Positions 52,803 to 63,676 of a stretch of DNA of 64,000 nucleotides are shown piece by piece. A model generated the notes under the pieces. That model worked only from the letters and a program-made list of their open reading frames with translations. It was not told where the DNA came from and did not search any database. The stretch is from Shewanella waksmanii ATCC BAA-643 (GTDB lineage: Bacteria > Pseudomonadota > Gammaproteobacteria > Enterobacterales > Shewanellaceae). The position numbers and the translations under genes were made by a program. Location of the stretch: contig NZ_JAEH01000010.1 in NCBI RefSeq assembly GCF_000518805.1, forward strand, positions 1-64,000, given 5' to 3'. Every line of letters begins with the position of its first letter. The first letter of the stretch is position 1.

Positions 52803-53231
52803 ATGACGAAATTGATGGGACTTCTTGGTGTGGCAGGTCTGCTACCGTTCATCATTGCCAGTGGCTTGGCCATGGTGCAGCAACCATTGTTTGGTCACGC
52901 GGCATCTACACTCTTTGTCACCTATAGCGCCAGTATTTTAGCATTTCTAAGTGGCTCTTTATGGGGCCGAGAAACCCATGCGTTGCAAAATAATGTCAAT
53001 GATTGGGTGATGGGACTGAGTAATGTCTTATGCTTGCTAGCATGGTTGTGTTTGTTGCTAACAGCAACGCTAGGTGCAGTTGCGCTGTTAATGCTGGGGT
53101 ATATCACCACGTTAATCGTAGAGCGTCGTCAAGCCACCTTGGTGGGGATAGATCCAAGCTACCTGAAATTACGAACCTTACTGACCGCTGTGGCCGTTGG
53201 CTGCCACGTGGTAATGTTACTAGGGCTTTAA
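52803..53231 (+). CDS. DUF3429 family membrane protein
   Basis: A 142-residue protein with four to five hydrophobic helices (LGVAGLLPFIIASGLAMV, ASILAFLSGSLWG, VLCLLAWLCLLLTATLGA, TALLTAVAVGC..). The FLSGxLWG motif is characteristic of DUF3429, which is often next to photolyase or a small oxidoreductase in Shewanella and relatives. Function unknown. It leads a plus-strand series with the DCC protein (49-bp gap) and an SDR enzyme. Confidence 0.72.
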   Translation: MTKLMGLLGVAGLLPFIIASGLAMVQQPLFGHAASTLFVTYSASILAFLSGSLWGRETHALQNNVNDWVMGLSNVLCLLAWLCLLLTATLGAVALLMLGYITTLIVERRQATLVGIDPSYLKLRTLLTAVAVGCHVVMLLGL

Positions 53232-53280
53232 TCATTCACCCTATAAGCTGGCATTAGTCGATACGAAATGGGAGTTGAAG

Positions 53281-53667
53281 ATGAAACTGACAATATTTTT
53301 CGATGGTCAATGTCCGCTGTGCGCCGCCGAGATGAAGCAGCTAAAACAGTATGATGAATATGGCAGCATCGAACTGCAGGATCTCAATCAAACAGGTTTT
53401 GCGGAAAAATTCCCAGAAATAGATCCTAACCGTGCCAATCTGATCCTGCATGGCATGGACGACAAGGGTAATATCTTGTTGGGCTTAGATGTGACTTATC
53501 GCGCTTGGGTACTGGTGGGGAAAAAGTACCGCGTGGCATTCTTACGTTGGCCTGTGATAAAACCAATTGCCGATATCTTCTACCTTGGGTTTGCTAAACA
53601 TCGTTATCGAATTAGCTACTTGTTAACAGGTAAAAAACGCTGCAGTGAGGGCAGTTGTTCATTATGA
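53281..53667 (+). CDS. DCC-family thiol-disulfide oxidoreductase (DUF393)
   Basis: A 128-residue protein with the defining FDGQCPLC motif at residues about 6-13 (Asp-Cys-xx-Cys) of a thioredoxin-like fold, plus two later Cys (RCSEGSC) at the C-terminus. It may act in redox or methyl-branched lipid pathways; in many marine bacteria it lies with photolyase-associated genes. GGAG lies six bases before the ATG. It overlaps the next gene by the ATGA stop/start at 53664-53667, so translation is coupled. Confidence 0.85.
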   Translation: MKLTIFFDGQCPLCAAEMKQLKQYDEYGSIELQDLNQTGFAEKFPEIDPNRANLILHGMDDKGNILLGLDVTYRAWVLVGKKYRVAFLRWPVIKPIADIFYLGFAKHRYRISYLLTGKKRCSEGSCSL

Positions 53668-54383
53668 CGGCTAATAGCCCCATTGCCGTTGTTATTGGCG
53701 CAAGTAGTGAAATTGCCCAAGCAACTATTGCTAAGCTGCGTTCACAGCAAAAAGTGATTGCGATCTCCCGCCACCGACAGCGGCACCCCCAGCCTAATGT
53801 GTGTGACTGGCAATGTGACTATAGTGAAGCGAGTATTGTCGCGATGACAGATCTACTGACCGAAGTCGGTGGAGATATTAATCGGGTGTATATCTTTAAT
53901 GGTGTGCTGCACCACAGTGATCAATTTCCAGGAAAGCGTGTTGAAGACATTGATGCCACAGCGATGTTGGCGAGTTTTCAGTCTAACAGTGTAGTGCCCA
54001 TATTGTGGTTGAAGCATTTGTTGCCGGTGCTGTCGGGAAAGCAAGTGTGCAGTTTGACCGTGATGAGTGCAAGGGTTGGCAGTATTAGTGATAATCATCT
54101 TGGAGGTTGGTACAGTTATCGAGCCTCAAAAGCGGCGCTAAATATGCTGATACAAACTGCGGGAATCGAGTACGCTCGCCGCGCTAAGAACGTGGCATTA
54201 CTGTGTTTTCATCCGGGCACAACCGACACCGCTTTGTCGAAGCCGTTTCAGTCTAATGTGCCAGCAGGTAAACTGTTTAGTACGGATTTTGTTGCGCAGC
54301 AGTTATTGTATGTCAGTGAGCATGTGCATCCGATTTGTGGCGCACATTTTCTTGACTGGCAGGGCAACAAAGTTGACTGGTAG
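53664..54383 (+). CDS. Short-chain dehydrogenase/reductase (C-factor-like)
   Basis: A 239-residue SDR enzyme. The NAD-binding loop is degenerate (VIGASSEIAQ, in the place of TGxxxGIG). The catalytic triad is present: MSARVGS for Ser, and YSYRASK for YxxxK. PGTTDTALSKPF resembles the C-factor group. Substrate unknown. ATG at 53664 overlaps the DCC stop. A bidirectional terminator follows, so the DUF3429-DCC-SDR trio forms a unit. Confidence 0.85.
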   Translation: MTANSPIAVVIGASSEIAQATIAKLRSQQKVIAISRHRQRHPQPNVCDWQCDYSEASIVAMTDLLTEVGGDINRVYIFNGVLHHSDQFPGKRVEDIDATAMLASFQSNSVVPILWLKHLLPVLSGKQVCSLTVMSARVGSISDNHLGGWYSYRASKAALNMLIQTAGIEYARRAKNVALLCFHPGTTDTALSKPFQSNVPAGKLFSTDFVAQQLLYVSEHVHPICGAHFLDWQGNKVDW

Positions 54384-54400
54384 TCAGCTGTTGTAAAAAC

Positions 54401-54430
54401 AAAAAAGCCGCCTAAATAGGCGGCTTTTTT
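54401..54430. terminator. Bidirectional terminator between the SDR gene and metK
   Basis: AAAAAAGCCGCCT and AGGCGGCTTTTTT pair over 13 bp with loop AAAT; U-tracts on both strands serve the convergent genes. Confidence 0.93.
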
Positions 54431-54445
54431 ATAATGCGTTAAGCA

Positions 54446-55600
54446 TTATAGGTTCGCATCAGCGCGTAGGGCTTCAGCTTTGTCGGTACGCTCCCAAGGG
54501 AACTCTTCACGACCAAAGTGACCATATGCTGCGGTTGCTTTATAGATTGGGCGAGCCAAGTCTAGCATTTCAGTTAGACCGTAAGGGCGTAGGTCGAAGT
54601 GACGACGTACTAGGTCTATCAGTAGTTCCTCTGCAACCTTGGCAGTACCAAATGTTTCTACACTAATAGAGGTCGGCTCTGCCACACCAATAGCGTAAGA
54701 AACTTGGATTTCGCAGCGATCTGCAAGACCTGCAGCGACAATGTTTTTAGCAACGTAACGTGCGGCATAGGCTGCACTGCGGTCAACTTTAGAAGGATCT
54801 TTACCTGAGAAAGCACCACCGCCATGACGTGCCATGCCGCCATAGGTATCAACAATAATCTTACGACCCGTCAAACCACAGTCACCCACAGGTCCACCGA
54901 TAACAAAACGGCCTGTTGGGTTGATGAAGTATTTGGTGTCTTTGCTTAACCACTTAGCAGGCAAAACCGGCTTAATGATGGTTTCCATCACGCCTTCAAT
55001 CAAATCTGCTTGATTCACTTCTTCGCTGTGCTGTGTCGACAAAACCACGGCGTCGATACCAGCAACACTGCCGTCGCTGTTATACGCAAACGTGACTTGG
55101 CTTTTCGCATCAGGGCGTAACCAAGGTAGGGTTTTATCTTTACGTACTTCAGACTGACGTTTAACCAGCATGTGCGAGTAGGTAATAGGAGCTGGCATCA
55201 ATACATCGGTTTCGTTATTGGCATAACCAAACATTAAGCCTTGGTCACCGGCGCCTTGCTCTTTTGGATCGGCACGATCAACACCTTGGTTGATATCTGG
55301 AGATTGCTTACCAATGGCATTTAGTACCGCACATGAATCGGCATCAAAGCCCATATCTGAATGGGTGTAACCAATATCACGAACAGTTTTACGAGTGATC
55401 TCTTCGATATCAACCCATGCAGAAGTCGTGACTTCACCGCCGACCATCACCATGCCAGTTTTGACATAAGTTTCACAAGCCACGCGGGCTTTAGGGTCTT
55501 GCTCTAAAATTGCATCAAGTACCGCATCAGAAATCTGATCGGCGATCTTATCGGGATGACCTTCTGAGACCGACTCAGAGGTAAACAAGTGTTTTGCCAT
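54446..55600 (-). CDS. metK: S-adenosylmethionine synthase
   Basis: Makes S-adenosylmethionine from methionine and ATP. The 384 residues, E. coli length, carry [28 protein letters not shown], and [15 protein letters not shown] with the expected metal, phosphate and Lys residues. It is divergent from tkt. Upstream on the minus strand three tandem MetJ-like 8-mers overlap the expected promoter, so methionine/SAM repression is likely. No Shine-Dalgarno stronger than GG before the ATG is seen. Confidence 0.97.
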   Translation of the reverse strand: MAKHLFTSESVSEGHPDKIADQISDAVLDAILEQDPKARVACETYVKTGMVMVGGEVTTSAWVDIEEITRKTVRDIGYTHSDMGFDADSCAVLNAIGKQSPDINQGVDRADPKEQGAGDQGLMFGYANNETDVLMPAPITYSHMLVKRQSEVRKDKTLPWLRPDAKSQVTFAYNSDGSVAGIDAVVLSTQHSEEVNQADLIEGVMETIIKPVLPAKWLSKDTKYFINPTGRFVIGGPVGDCGLTGRKIIVDTYGGMARHGGGAFSGKDPSKVDRSAAYAARYVAKNIVAAGLADRCEIQVSYAIGVAEPTSISVETFGTAKVAEELLIDLVRRHFDLRPYGLTEMLDLARPIYKATAAYGHFGREEFPWERTDKAEALRADANL

Positions 55601-55638
55601 AATTGGAAAATCTCGTCAGTAATCAAAAATGAGTGTGT

Positions 55639-55662
55639 AGAAGTATCTACATCTAGACGGCT
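55639..55662 (-). promoter_or_regulatory. Three tandem MetJ boxes upstream of metK
   Basis: Read on the minus strand as AGCCGTCT, AGATGTAG, ATACTTCT, matching the MetJ consensus AGACGTCT at 7, 5 and 6 of 8 positions, in register. A TATTAT -10-like hexamer lies just upstream. MetJ with SAM would block RNA polymerase here. The boxes lie 39-62 bp before the metK start. Confidence 0.68.
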
Positions 55663-55989
55663 ATAATAATTGAAAAACTGTCTTTACGCACCCCCTGATG
55701 CCAAAAATTACTCCAACTTGTGACCTAATAGTCATTCTTGTAAATCATGTTATGCAGTTTAAGTACTAATTATCAGTTGGTTACTTATCATTTTGATAGC
55801 TGACGACTTAAGGCAACTTTAGGTAATTTACTTTTATGTGAATTAGCTCGCAGCAATAAGATTGTTCACATTGGCTGTTAATATCACCATTTGGTCAATA
55901 AACGTTTGCGTCTGCCGGGTATGTAAGCGAAAATATGGCTCCCAAAATTCGCCTATAGACCTTATAAAATAACCTAAGCAGGAGAGAGC
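55663..55989. other. Intergenic region between metK and tkt
   Basis: 327 bp between divergent genes. It must hold the tkt promoter; no clear operator, riboswitch or small RNA was recognised. CCTTAAGTCGTCA-type repeats are not convincing. AGGAGAGAG provides the tkt ribosome site. Confidence 0.5.
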
Positions 55990-57984
55990 ATGTCTTCTCG
56001 TAAAGAACTCGCTAACGCTATCCGTGTGTTAAGTATGGACGCAATCCAGAAAGCTAATTCTGGTCACCCAGGTGCCCCAATGGGGATGGCTGATATCGCC
56101 GAAGTACTCTGGAATGATTTCCTAAAGCACAACCCAAGCAACCCAAATTGGGTAGATAGAGACCGCTTTATTCTATCTAACGGTCATGGCTCAATGCTGA
56201 TCTACTCTCTACTTCATTTAACGGGTTATGAATTGCCTATGGCTGAACTAAAACAGTTCCGTCAACTGCACTCTAAAACACCGGGTCACCCAGAATATGG
56301 TTATACGCCAGGTGTAGAAACCACCACAGGTCCATTAGGTGCTGGTATCAGTAATGCAGTCGGTATGGCCATTGCTGAAAAGACACTGGCAGCGCAGTTT
56401 AACCGTCCTGGCCACGACATTGTTGACCACAACACATACTGTTTCTTAGGTGATGGTTGTTTGATGGAAGGTATTTCGCATGAAGCTTGTTCACTTGCGG
56501 GTACGCTTGGTCTAGGTAAGCTGATTGCATTTTGGGATGACAATGGCATTTCTATTGATGGCCATGTTGAAGGCTGGTTTACTGACGATACGCCTAAACG
56601 TTTTGAATCTTACGGTTGGCATGTGATTGCTAATGTTGATGGCCATGATAGCGACGCTATTCGCGCAGCAATCGAAGAAGCTAAATCTGTTACTGACAAG
56701 CCAACAATGATCTGCTGCAAAACCGTTATCGGTTTTGGTTCTCCAAACAAGTCTGGCAGCCATGACTGTCACGGCGCACCACTTGGTGCAGATGAGATTA
56801 AAGCAGCACGTGAATTCCTAGGTTGGAGTCACGGTGAATTTGAAATTCCAGCCAATGTTTATGAAGGTTGGGATGCTAAACAAGCTGGCGCGAGCAACGA
56901 AGCAGCTTGGAACGAGCAGTTCGCGGCGTATGAAGCGGCCTTCCCTGAGTTAGCGGCTGAATACAAACGTCGTGTGGTAACCGGTGAGCTCCCAGCTGAT
57001 TTTGAAGCGAAAGCACAGGCTTTCATTCAAGAATGCCAAGACAAAGCTGAAGGTATCGCTAGCCGTAAAGCTTCACAAAATGCCATTGGTGCATTTGGTG
57101 CCATCCTACCTGAATTAATGGGTGGCTCAGCTGACCTTGCAGGTTCTAACCTAACCTTATGGTCTGGTTCTAAAGGCATTCAAGATGATCCAGCGGGTAA
57201 CTATATTTACCATGGTGTTCGTGAATTTGGTATGAGCGGTATCATGAACGGTGTATCGTTGCATGGTGGTTTTATTAACTATGGTGCGACTTTCATGATG
57301 TTCATGGAATATGCACGTAATGCGGTTCGTATGTCTGCATTGATGGGTATTCAAAACATCTTCGTTTATACCCATGACTCAATTGGTCAAGGTGAAGATG
57401 GTCCAACTCACCAACCTGTTGAGCAACTTGCCAACTTACGTATGACGCCAAACATGACAGTATGGCGCCCTTGTGACGCTGCTGAAACCGCAGTGGCTTG
57501 GAAGTCTGCAATTGAGCGTCGTGATGCGCCAACATCGTTGGTATTTAGCCGTCAAGGTTTGCCTGCTCAAGCGCGTAGTGCAGAGCAGTTAGCCAATGTT
57601 GCTAAAGGTGGTTATGTACTGAGTGATTGTGCAGGTACGCCAGATGTAATTTTGATTGCTACCGGTAGTGAAGTGCAACTTGCACTTGATTCAGCGGCTA
57701 CGCTTACTGAACAAGGCAAGCAGGTACGTGTTGTTTCTATGCCATCAACCAATGAGTTTGATAAGCAAGATGAGCAATATCGTCAATCAGTACTACCATC
57801 AAGTGTCACTAAGCGTGTTGCTATTGAAGCCGCTCACGTTGATTTCTGGCACAAGTATGTTGGTTTTGACGGCGCAGTCGTTGGTATGACAACCTTCGGT
57901 GAGTCTGCACCAGGTGGCGCATTGATGAAGCACTTTGGCTTCACCGTTGAAAACGTAGTAGCAAAAACTAACGCGATTTTATAA
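55990..57984 (+). CDS. tkt: Transketolase
   Basis: TPP enzyme moving two-carbon units between sugar phosphates in the non-oxidative pentose phosphate pathway. The 664 residues show the TPP motif [41 protein letters not shown] near the start, and [20 protein letters not shown] in the pyrimidine domain. AGGAGAGAG precedes the ATG. It is followed by epd, pgk and fba on the same strand, which supply or use its products. An inverted repeat of 14 bp lies between tkt and epd. Confidence 0.97.
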   Translation: MSSRKELANAIRVLSMDAIQKANSGHPGAPMGMADIAEVLWNDFLKHNPSNPNWVDRDRFILSNGHGSMLIYSLLHLTGYELPMAELKQFRQLHSKTPGHPEYGYTPGVETTTGPLGAGISNAVGMAIAEKTLAAQFNRPGHDIVDHNTYCFLGDGCLMEGISHEACSLAGTLGLGKLIAFWDDNGISIDGHVEGWFTDDTPKRFESYGWHVIANVDGHDSDAIRAAIEEAKSVTDKPTMICCKTVIGFGSPNKSGSHDCHGAPLGADEIKAAREFLGWSHGEFEIPANVYEGWDAKQAGASNEAAWNEQFAAYEAAFPELAAEYKRRVVTGELPADFEAKAQAFIQECQDKAEGIASRKASQNAIGAFGAILPELMGGSADLAGSNLTLWSGSKGIQDDPAGNYIYHGVREFGMSGIMNGVSLHGGFINYGATFMMFMEYARNAVRMSALMGIQNIFVYTHDSIGQGEDGPTHQPVEQLANLRMTPNMTVWRPCDAAETAVAWKSAIERRDAPTSLVFSRQGLPAQARSAEQLANVAKGGYVLSDCAGTPDVILIATGSEVQLALDSAATLTEQGKQVRVVSMPSTNEFDKQDEQYRQSVLPSSVTKRVAIEAAHVDFWHKYVGFDGAVVGMTTFGESAPGGALMKHFGFTVENVVAKTNAIL

Positions 57985-58030
57985 ATCGGGTTAATATCGC
58001 ATGGGCAACCTGAGTGTTGCCTATTGATAG

Positions 58031-58064
58031 AACGACTTATCAGCTATTTTGCTGATAAGTCGTT
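58031..58064 (+). other. Intercistronic hairpin between tkt and epd
   Basis: AACGACTTATCAGC and GCTGATAAGTCGTT pair perfectly over 14 bp with a 6-base loop. There is no U-tract, so it is more likely an mRNA-stabilising or processing structure than a terminator. Confidence 0.7.
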
Positions 58065-58114
58065 GTCATATTTTAAGTAAGCTCGATGGCTAACATAGAG
58101 GATATACGCCTTTA

Positions 58115-59137
58115 ATGATCAGAGTTGCTATTAATGGATATGGCCGCATTGGCCGTTCAATTCTTCGAGCCCTGTATGAGTCGGGCAAACGCGATCAGAT
58201 CCAGATCGTGGCCATTAATGAACTCGCTAAACCTGAAGCCATGTTACACCTGACTCAATACGATACTACCCATGGCCGTTTTCAATCTTCTGCCCAATTA
58301 GCCGGTAATAAGATGCTTGTTGGCGATGATAGCATTACCTTGTTGCATCAAGCCGACGCCAGTCAGTTACCTTGGGCTGACATGGATATTGATATTGTCT
58401 ATGAAGCCACCGGCGCACTCAATGATCGCGCCGCATGTGAAGCACATATTCAAGCGGGCGCTAAGCAAGTACTTATTAGCCATCCATCATCAAGTGATGT
58501 CGATGCCACGATTGTTTACGGCGTGAATGATCATACTTTGCAGGCGCATCACAGTGTCATTTCCAACGCATCGTGTACGACTAACTGCATTGTGCCGGTG
58601 ATTGAAGTACTCGATCGTGCATTTAGCGTAAAAAGTGGTGCAATAACCACGATTCATTCGGCAATGAATGACCAGCAGGTTATTGATGCCTATCATGATG
58701 ATTTACGCCGTACCCGAGCGGCAGGGCAATCAATTATTCCCGTAGATACTAAGTTAGCGCGTGGCATTGAACGTATACTTCCAACAATGAAAGATAAGTT
58801 TGAGGCTATTTCAGTGCGCGTGCCCACGATTAATGTAACCGCAATCGATTTATCGGTGACATTAGCCAAGCGGGTCGATATCGACACCATTAATCAAGCG
58901 TTGTCCGGCGCAGCAGCGGGCCTGTATCAAGGTGTTGTTGGCTTTACTAATGCGCCATTGGTCTCTTGTGACTTTAACCATGATCCACGCTCTAGCATTG
59001 TCGATGGCACGCAAACCAGAGTCAGCGATGGTCACTTAGTTAAGTTACTTTTATGGTGCGACAACGAGTGGGGCTTCGCCAATCGTATGTTAGATACCAG
59101 TTTAGCGATGATAAAAGCCAAGCAACAACAGCTTTAG
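58115..59137 (+). CDS. epd: Erythrose-4-phosphate dehydrogenase
   Basis: NAD enzyme oxidising erythrose-4-phosphate to 4-phosphoerythronate, the first step of the DXP-independent-route pyridoxal phosphate supply in gamma-proteobacteria. The 340 residues carry [15 protein letters not shown], catalytic SNASCTTNC, and [14 protein letters not shown], and agree with E. coli Epd more than GapA ([17 protein letters not shown]). It sits between tkt, which makes erythrose-4-phosphate, and pgk, the usual Shewanella/enteric order. ATG at 58115. Confidence 0.95.
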   Translation: MIRVAINGYGRIGRSILRALYESGKRDQIQIVAINELAKPEAMLHLTQYDTTHGRFQSSAQLAGNKMLVGDDSITLLHQADASQLPWADMDIDIVYEATGALNDRAACEAHIQAGAKQVLISHPSSSDVDATIVYGVNDHTLQAHHSVISNASCTTNCIVPVIEVLDRAFSVKSGAITTIHSAMNDQQVIDAYHDDLRRTRAAGQSIIPVDTKLARGIERILPTMKDKFEAISVRVPTINVTAIDLSVTLAKRVDIDTINQALSGAAAGLYQGVVGFTNAPLVSCDFNHDPRSSIVDGTQTRVSDGHLVKLLLWCDNEWGFANRMLDTSLAMIKAKQQQL

Positions 59138-59231
59138 ACACAAATTTTAGCCTGCAGTTGGTGTGTTGCCCTTACTGTAAGCCGTGGAGCCAGTTTTTAG
59201 TTTTAACATTAGCAAAGAGGAAATATCACAG

Positions 59232-60407
59232 ATGGCAATTATCAATATGTCAGATATCGATCTTCAAGGTAAGCGAGTGCTTATTCGTGAAGACCTTAAT
59301 GTGCCTGTCAGCGACGGTGTCGTGACGAGTGATGCACGATTACGCGCATCTCTGCCTACCATCAAGCTAGCGCTTGAAAAAGGGGCTGCGGTGATGGTGA
59401 TGTCACATTTAGGGCGCCCGACTGAAGGAGAGTTTAACGCCGAGTTTTCAATGCAACCTGTTGTTGATTACTTGAACAAAGCCCTTGATTGCCCAGTAAG
59501 ACTTGCTGCGGATTATCTTGATGGTGTGCAAGCCAACGTTGGTGAAGTGGTGGTGTTTGAGAACGTCCGCTTTAACGTCGGCGAAAAGAAAAATGATCCT
59601 GAGCTATCAAAGCAACTGGCAGCCCTTTGCGACGTTTATGTGATGGATGCATTTGGTACAGCACACCGTGCTCAAGCTTCAACCCATGGGGTTGGACAGT
59701 ATGCACCAATTGCCTGCGCTGGCCCATTGCTAGCAGGTGAGTTGAGTGCTTTAGGTAAAGCGATGGACAATCCAGCTCGTCCATTAGTGGCGATTGTCGG
59801 TGGCTCAAAAGTATCGACTAAGCTTACGGTATTAGAAAGCCTATCAGGCATCGTCGATCAACTTGTCGTTGGTGGCGGTATTGCTAACACCTTTATTGCT
59901 GCAGCAGGCCACGAAGTAGGTAAGTCGCTTTATGAGGCTGACTTAATCGATGAAGCTAAGCGCTTAGTGGCTAATGCACAAAGCCGAGGTGGTGATATTC
60001 CTGTGCCAACTGATGTCGTGGTTGCCGGCGAGTTTAGCCCAACCGCTAGTGCCACGCTAAAAACGGTTGATGCTGTAGCGAGCGAAGATATGATATTTGA
60101 TATTGGCACAGACAGTGCAGAAGCATTAGCGGATATTTTGCGTAACGCCGGTACCATTGTGTGGAATGGCCCTGTTGGCGTTTTCGAGTTTGATCAATTC
60201 GGTGAAGGTACCAAGCGCATCGCACAAGCCATTGCCGAGTCATCAGCATTCTCTATCGCTGGTGGTGGTGATACCTTGGCCGCGGTTGATAAGTATCAAA
60301 TTGCTGACAAAGTGTCTTATATTTCAACCGGTGGTGGCGCTTTCTTAGAGTTTTTAGAAGGCAAAGAGTTACCAGCAGTTGCAATGCTTGAGAGCCGCGG
60401 TAGTTAA
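59232..60407 (+). CDS. pgk: Phosphoglycerate kinase
   Basis: Transfers phosphate between 1,3-bisphosphoglycerate and ADP in glycolysis. The 391 residues show [44 protein letters not shown] and GGGDTLAAV. The start ATG at 59232 ([15 protein letters not shown]) fits E. coli Pgk; the frame is open to 59184. AGAGG lies about 11 bases upstream. It follows epd by 94 bp and precedes fba by 164 bp. Confidence 0.96.
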   Translation: MAIINMSDIDLQGKRVLIREDLNVPVSDGVVTSDARLRASLPTIKLALEKGAAVMVMSHLGRPTEGEFNAEFSMQPVVDYLNKALDCPVRLAADYLDGVQANVGEVVVFENVRFNVGEKKNDPELSKQLAALCDVYVMDAFGTAHRAQASTHGVGQYAPIACAGPLLAGELSALGKAMDNPARPLVAIVGGSKVSTKLTVLESLSGIVDQLVVGGGIANTFIAAAGHEVGKSLYEADLIDEAKRLVANAQSRGGDIPVPTDVVVAGEFSPTASATLKTVDAVASEDMIFDIGTDSAEALADILRNAGTIVWNGPVGVFEFDQFGEGTKRIAQAIAESSAFSIAGGGDTLAAVDKYQIADKVSYISTGGGAFLEFLEGKELPAVAMLESRGS

Positions 60408-60453
60408 GCTGGCACCAAGCTCAAAGAATAATAATTAGTATTATAAAAAACCG

Positions 60454-60486
60454 CTGCAACTTAAGTGTTAACCACTTAAGTTGCAG
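60454..60486 (+). other. Intercistronic hairpin between pgk and fba
   Basis: CTGCAACTTAAGTG and CACTTAAGTTGCAG pair perfectly over 14 bp with loop TTAAC, 47 bases after the pgk stop. No U-tract follows; the A-run before it could make it a minus-strand terminator, but no minus-strand gene is near. Probably an mRNA stability or processing element. Confidence 0.7.
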
Positions 60487-60571
60487 TACAAAGATCAATC
60501 CAAGCGATAGTGACCTTGGTGTTCGCGTTCATATGGAATATGAATCGACCACCCTATTATTGGAGTAAAAA

Positions 60572-61636
60572 ATGGCTTTAATTTCCCTACGTCAAATGTT
60601 AGATCATGCAGCAGAGCACGGTTATGGTGTTCCTGCTTTTAACGTCAACAACCTTGAGCAAATGCGTGCAATTATGCAGGCTGCTGAAGCAACCGATAGC
60701 CCAGTGATCGTACAGGCTTCTGCTGGTGCACGTAAGTATGCTCGTCCGCAGTTCTTGAAGTATTTGATGGCCGCTGCTCTTGAGCAGTACCCAGACATTC
60801 CAGTGTGTATTCATCAAGACCATGGTACCGATCCTGACATTTGTCAGCGCTCTATCCAGCTGGGTATGTCCTCAGTAATGATGGATGGCTCTTTGATGGC
60901 TGATGGTAAAACACCGGCATCTTATGAATACAATGTTGATGTTACCCGTCGTACCGTAGCATTTGCTCACGCTTGTGGCGTATCAGTAGAAGGTGAGATT
61001 GGCTGCCTAGGTAGCCTAGAAACCGGCATGGCTGGCGAAGAAGATGGTGTCGGTGCGGAAGGCGTGTTAAGCCACGATCAGCTGCTTACTACACCAGAAG
61101 AAGCGGCACGTTTTGTTGCTGATACTCACGTTGATGCTTTAGCCATCGCTATCGGTACAAGCCACGGTGCTTATAAGTTTAGCCGTAAGCCTACCGGTGA
61201 TGTACTGCGTATTGACCGTATTAAGGAGATCCACGCACGTATCCCTAATACCCATCTTGTTATGCATGGTTCATCTTCTGTACCACAAGAGTGGCTAGAG
61301 ATTATCAACCAATATGGTGGTGCCATCCCTGAAACTTATGGTGTGCCGCTAGAAGAGATTGTTGAAGGTATTAAGCACGGTGTACGTAAAGTGAACATCG
61401 ATACCGATTTACGTTTAGCTTCAACTGGTGCTGTACGTAAATTCCTAGCAGAAAATCCAACAGAGTTCGATCCACGTAAATTCCTAAAAGCGTCAATGGA
61501 AGCGATGGCAGATATCTGTACTACCCGTTATGAAGCCTTCGGTTGTGCGGGTATGGGCTCGAAAATCAAGCCTAAGTCATTACAGGCTATGTATAAGGCT
61601 TACCAAGCCGGTGAGCTTGACCCACAAATCAACTAG
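60572..61636 (+). CDS. fba: Class II fructose-bisphosphate aldolase (Calvin subtype)
   Basis: Zinc aldolase joining or cleaving fructose-1,6-bisphosphate. The 354 residues match the CbbA/Calvin subtype of class [33 protein letters not shown] with zinc ligand and catalytic Asp, GYLGSLE-like [20 protein letters not shown] and [13 protein letters not shown] lies seven bases before the ATG. It closes the tkt-epd-pgk-fba series, with its own terminator. Confidence 0.96.
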   Translation: MALISLRQMLDHAAEHGYGVPAFNVNNLEQMRAIMQAAEATDSPVIVQASAGARKYARPQFLKYLMAAALEQYPDIPVCIHQDHGTDPDICQRSIQLGMSSVMMDGSLMADGKTPASYEYNVDVTRRTVAFAHACGVSVEGEIGCLGSLETGMAGEEDGVGAEGVLSHDQLLTTPEEAARFVADTHVDALAIAIGTSHGAYKFSRKPTGDVLRIDRIKEIHARIPNTHLVMHGSSSVPQEWLEIINQYGGAIPETYGVPLEEIVEGIKHGVRKVNIDTDLRLASTGAVRKFLAENPTEFDPRKFLKASMEAMADICTTRYEAFGCAGMGSKIKPKSLQAMYKAYQAGELDPQIN

Positions 61637-61659
61637 TTATCGATTAACTGTTGGTAAAT

Positions 61660-61684
61660 AAAGCCCTCGGTTGAGGGCTTTTTT
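61660..61684 (+). terminator. Terminator after fba
   Basis: AAAGCCCTC and GAGGGCTTT pair over 9 bp with loop GGTT, followed by TTT. Confidence 0.9.
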
Positions 61685-61898
61685 GTGTCGAGCTGTACTG
61701 GGTTGCAGGCGTTGGCAGTGCAGTTGAATGTGTTAGCAGAACAACCGTAGTACCTGATTTAACGTGCTAACCCCGATCAATGAAAGTATGCAAACGGATA
61801 TATTCGTCCAGATGTAGCGGATTCTTGCAATCTGTTGGCTGAGTGTTAATATTGCGCCAATTTTTTAGGGGAAGTGTTGATACTTAATGGGGTTAATA

Positions 61899-62639
61899 AT
61901 GAAAAGATTGCTAATCGCGACGGCGATAACGTTAGCAGTGCCTTTTGGGGCGCAAGCTGGTGCGGATTTTGTTGAAGGTGACAAAATATTCGGTGGTGAC
62001 GCTGAATTAGGTGCAACTTTAACTACCGGTAACACTGAAACGACCTCAGTAAAAGGGCGTTTAGATATGAAGCACGAATTAGGTAATTGGGAAAACCAAT
62101 ACCTTTTGGAAGCTTTATATAAAGAGGATTCAGGTGTTGAAACCGGTAAGCGTTATTTCGGTTTAATTCAGGCTGATTATAAGTTTGATGAGAAAAGTTA
62201 TCTGTTCATCAATGCTAACCATGAAATTGACCCATTTACAGGTTTTGATTCTACCACGACCGCTTCTTCTGGTTATGGTTATAAGTTCATTGATACAGAA
62301 AGCACGCGTTTTAATGTCGAAATCGGTCCAGGTTATAAATACAAGCGTCTCGATGATGAAAATGCGGCTGATAAAGGCTATGACACCGAAGACAGTTGGG
62401 TTGCCCATGGCGTGTTAAATTTCGAAACTCAAATTACTGAAAGTTCGAAGTTTGGCCAGATGTTCGTTGCTGATGTTGGTGATACGTTTGAAGGTCGCTC
62501 TGAAACATTTATTACCGCTAATATTGTGGGCGCGTTAGCAATGAAGTTTGCTGTTATTGTGCGCTATAACGATACCCCACTTGATGGCAAAGAGAGTACC
62601 GATACCGAAACTAATATGACTTTGCTGTACTCATTCTAA
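61899..62639 (+). CDS. DUF481 outer-membrane beta-barrel protein
   Basis: A 246-residue salt-induced-type outer-membrane protein. Signal peptide ending GAQA|GAD, then the DUF481 pattern GDAELGATLTTGNTETTSVKG, an alternating-strand barrel, and the C-terminal aromatic MTLLYSF. DUF481 proteins are abundant but uncharacterised barrels. ATG at 61899 (GGGG upstream); the frame's earlier GTG at 61887 is less likely. A terminator follows. Confidence 0.85.
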   Translation: MKRLLIATAITLAVPFGAQAGADFVEGDKIFGGDAELGATLTTGNTETTSVKGRLDMKHELGNWENQYLLEALYKEDSGVETGKRYFGLIQADYKFDEKSYLFINANHEIDPFTGFDSTTTASSGYGYKFIDTESTRFNVEIGPGYKYKRLDDENAADKGYDTEDSWVAHGVLNFETQITESSKFGQMFVADVGDTFEGRSETFITANIVGALAMKFAVIVRYNDTPLDGKESTDTETNMTLLYSF

Positions 62640-62659
62640 GTCATACAGTTAATTTTTCT

Positions 62660-62687
62660 AAAAAGTGCCTTTAGGCACTTTTTTTAT
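62660..62687 (+). terminator. Terminator after the DUF481 gene
   Basis: AAAAAGTGCCT and AGGCACTTTTT pair over 11 bp with a two-base spacer, followed by TTTT. Confidence 0.9.
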
Positions 62688-62937
62688 GCTTATAGATCGG
62701 TGTTTGCTTACTCAATTGACCACAATGGATACGCTTTGTTGCACTTGTTGTTCGATTTGGTTTTAACTTGTTTTTAGGTTAGCAGGTTGTTGCTTAAAGA
62801 TTTTTTTGAGCGTAATGAACTGTGCAGCGCTTCACAAAACGTTATTTTGGGCCATCGATGTACATGTCGATCACAGACTCTATTGTCTAGGAAAGCTAGA
62901 CTAGCTCTACGTTTATCTACTTTGAAGGTACCATACC

Positions 62938-63672
62938 ATGCAGATAGGTTGTTGTTGGTTTGATACCTCTCAAACGACCCTGACCAATCACGAGAATGAC
63001 ACCAGCTGGAAAATGCCAGTGGTGGAGTTTAACGTTGTCACACTATTGACCCAGCACCGTGGCCAAGTGCTATCGATTCAGCAGCTAATGCAACAATTGC
63101 CAGAAAATGCCCAAACTAAAGAAGTACTCACGGCGGCAATTGAACGTATACGGTTTTTTCTTGGCAGTTCCTCTGAGTTGTTAGTGGCCGTTGATGATCA
63201 GGGCTTCATGCTACTTAAGCGTATCAATAAGGCAAAAGTTAACCTCAATGGCTTAGGCCCACACCGTACCATTAGCAATAAACAGTACGGTATTTTGATG
63301 GCGCAACTGATGCTATTGCTGATTTTTATCTACTCAATTTTTGAGCCGACACCGACTATTCAGCAAGTTGAAGGTTATCAAGTGGCGACTCCTAGTGGTC
63401 AGGTAGAATATTATCCAATCATGATTAATGCTGGTGAGCATGCCATCAACGCCAGTGTTAATAAGTTTGATTTGATGATGGCGCAATGCAAAAGGGTATT
63501 GTGGCAGGAGGTCTATGTCTCTCGCTCAACCAGTGACAAACTGATGAGTATTGTATTAACTCGCGATATTAATGGCCAAAGAGAGGTGAAAAATGTCAAA
63601 GCCTATTCTGATGAAAAGAGCTTTGCATTTATTGATACTCAGTGGTTAGTCCGTCAGGGTATTTGCAGCTAA
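62938..63672 (+). CDS. Membrane-anchored winged-helix regulator (ToxR/CadC-like)
   Basis: A 244-residue protein with an N-terminal cytoplasmic OmpR-type winged-helix domain (about 25-95; VVTLLTQHRGQVLSIQQLMQQL, then IERIRFFLG), one membrane helix near 115-135 (GILMAQLMLLLIFIYSIFE) and a periplasmic part of about 105 residues with two Cys (MAQCKRVLWQ; end GICS) that may form a disulfide. This is the ToxR/CadC plan: a transmembrane regulator sensing the envelope. Some core wHTH residues are loose, so DNA binding is likely but not certain. The following gene, five bases after the stop, also encodes a membrane-anchored protein. Confidence 0.78.
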   Translation: MQIGCCWFDTSQTTLTNHENDTSWKMPVVEFNVVTLLTQHRGQVLSIQQLMQQLPENAQTKEVLTAAIERIRFFLGSSSELLVAVDDQGFMLLKRINKAKVNLNGLGPHRTISNKQYGILMAQLMLLLIFIYSIFEPTPTIQQVEGYQVATPSGQVEYYPIMINAGEHAINASVNKFDLMMAQCKRVLWQEVYVSRSTSDKLMSIVLTRDINGQREVKNVKAYSDEKSFAFIDTQWLVRQGICS

Positions 63673-63676
63673 TATT

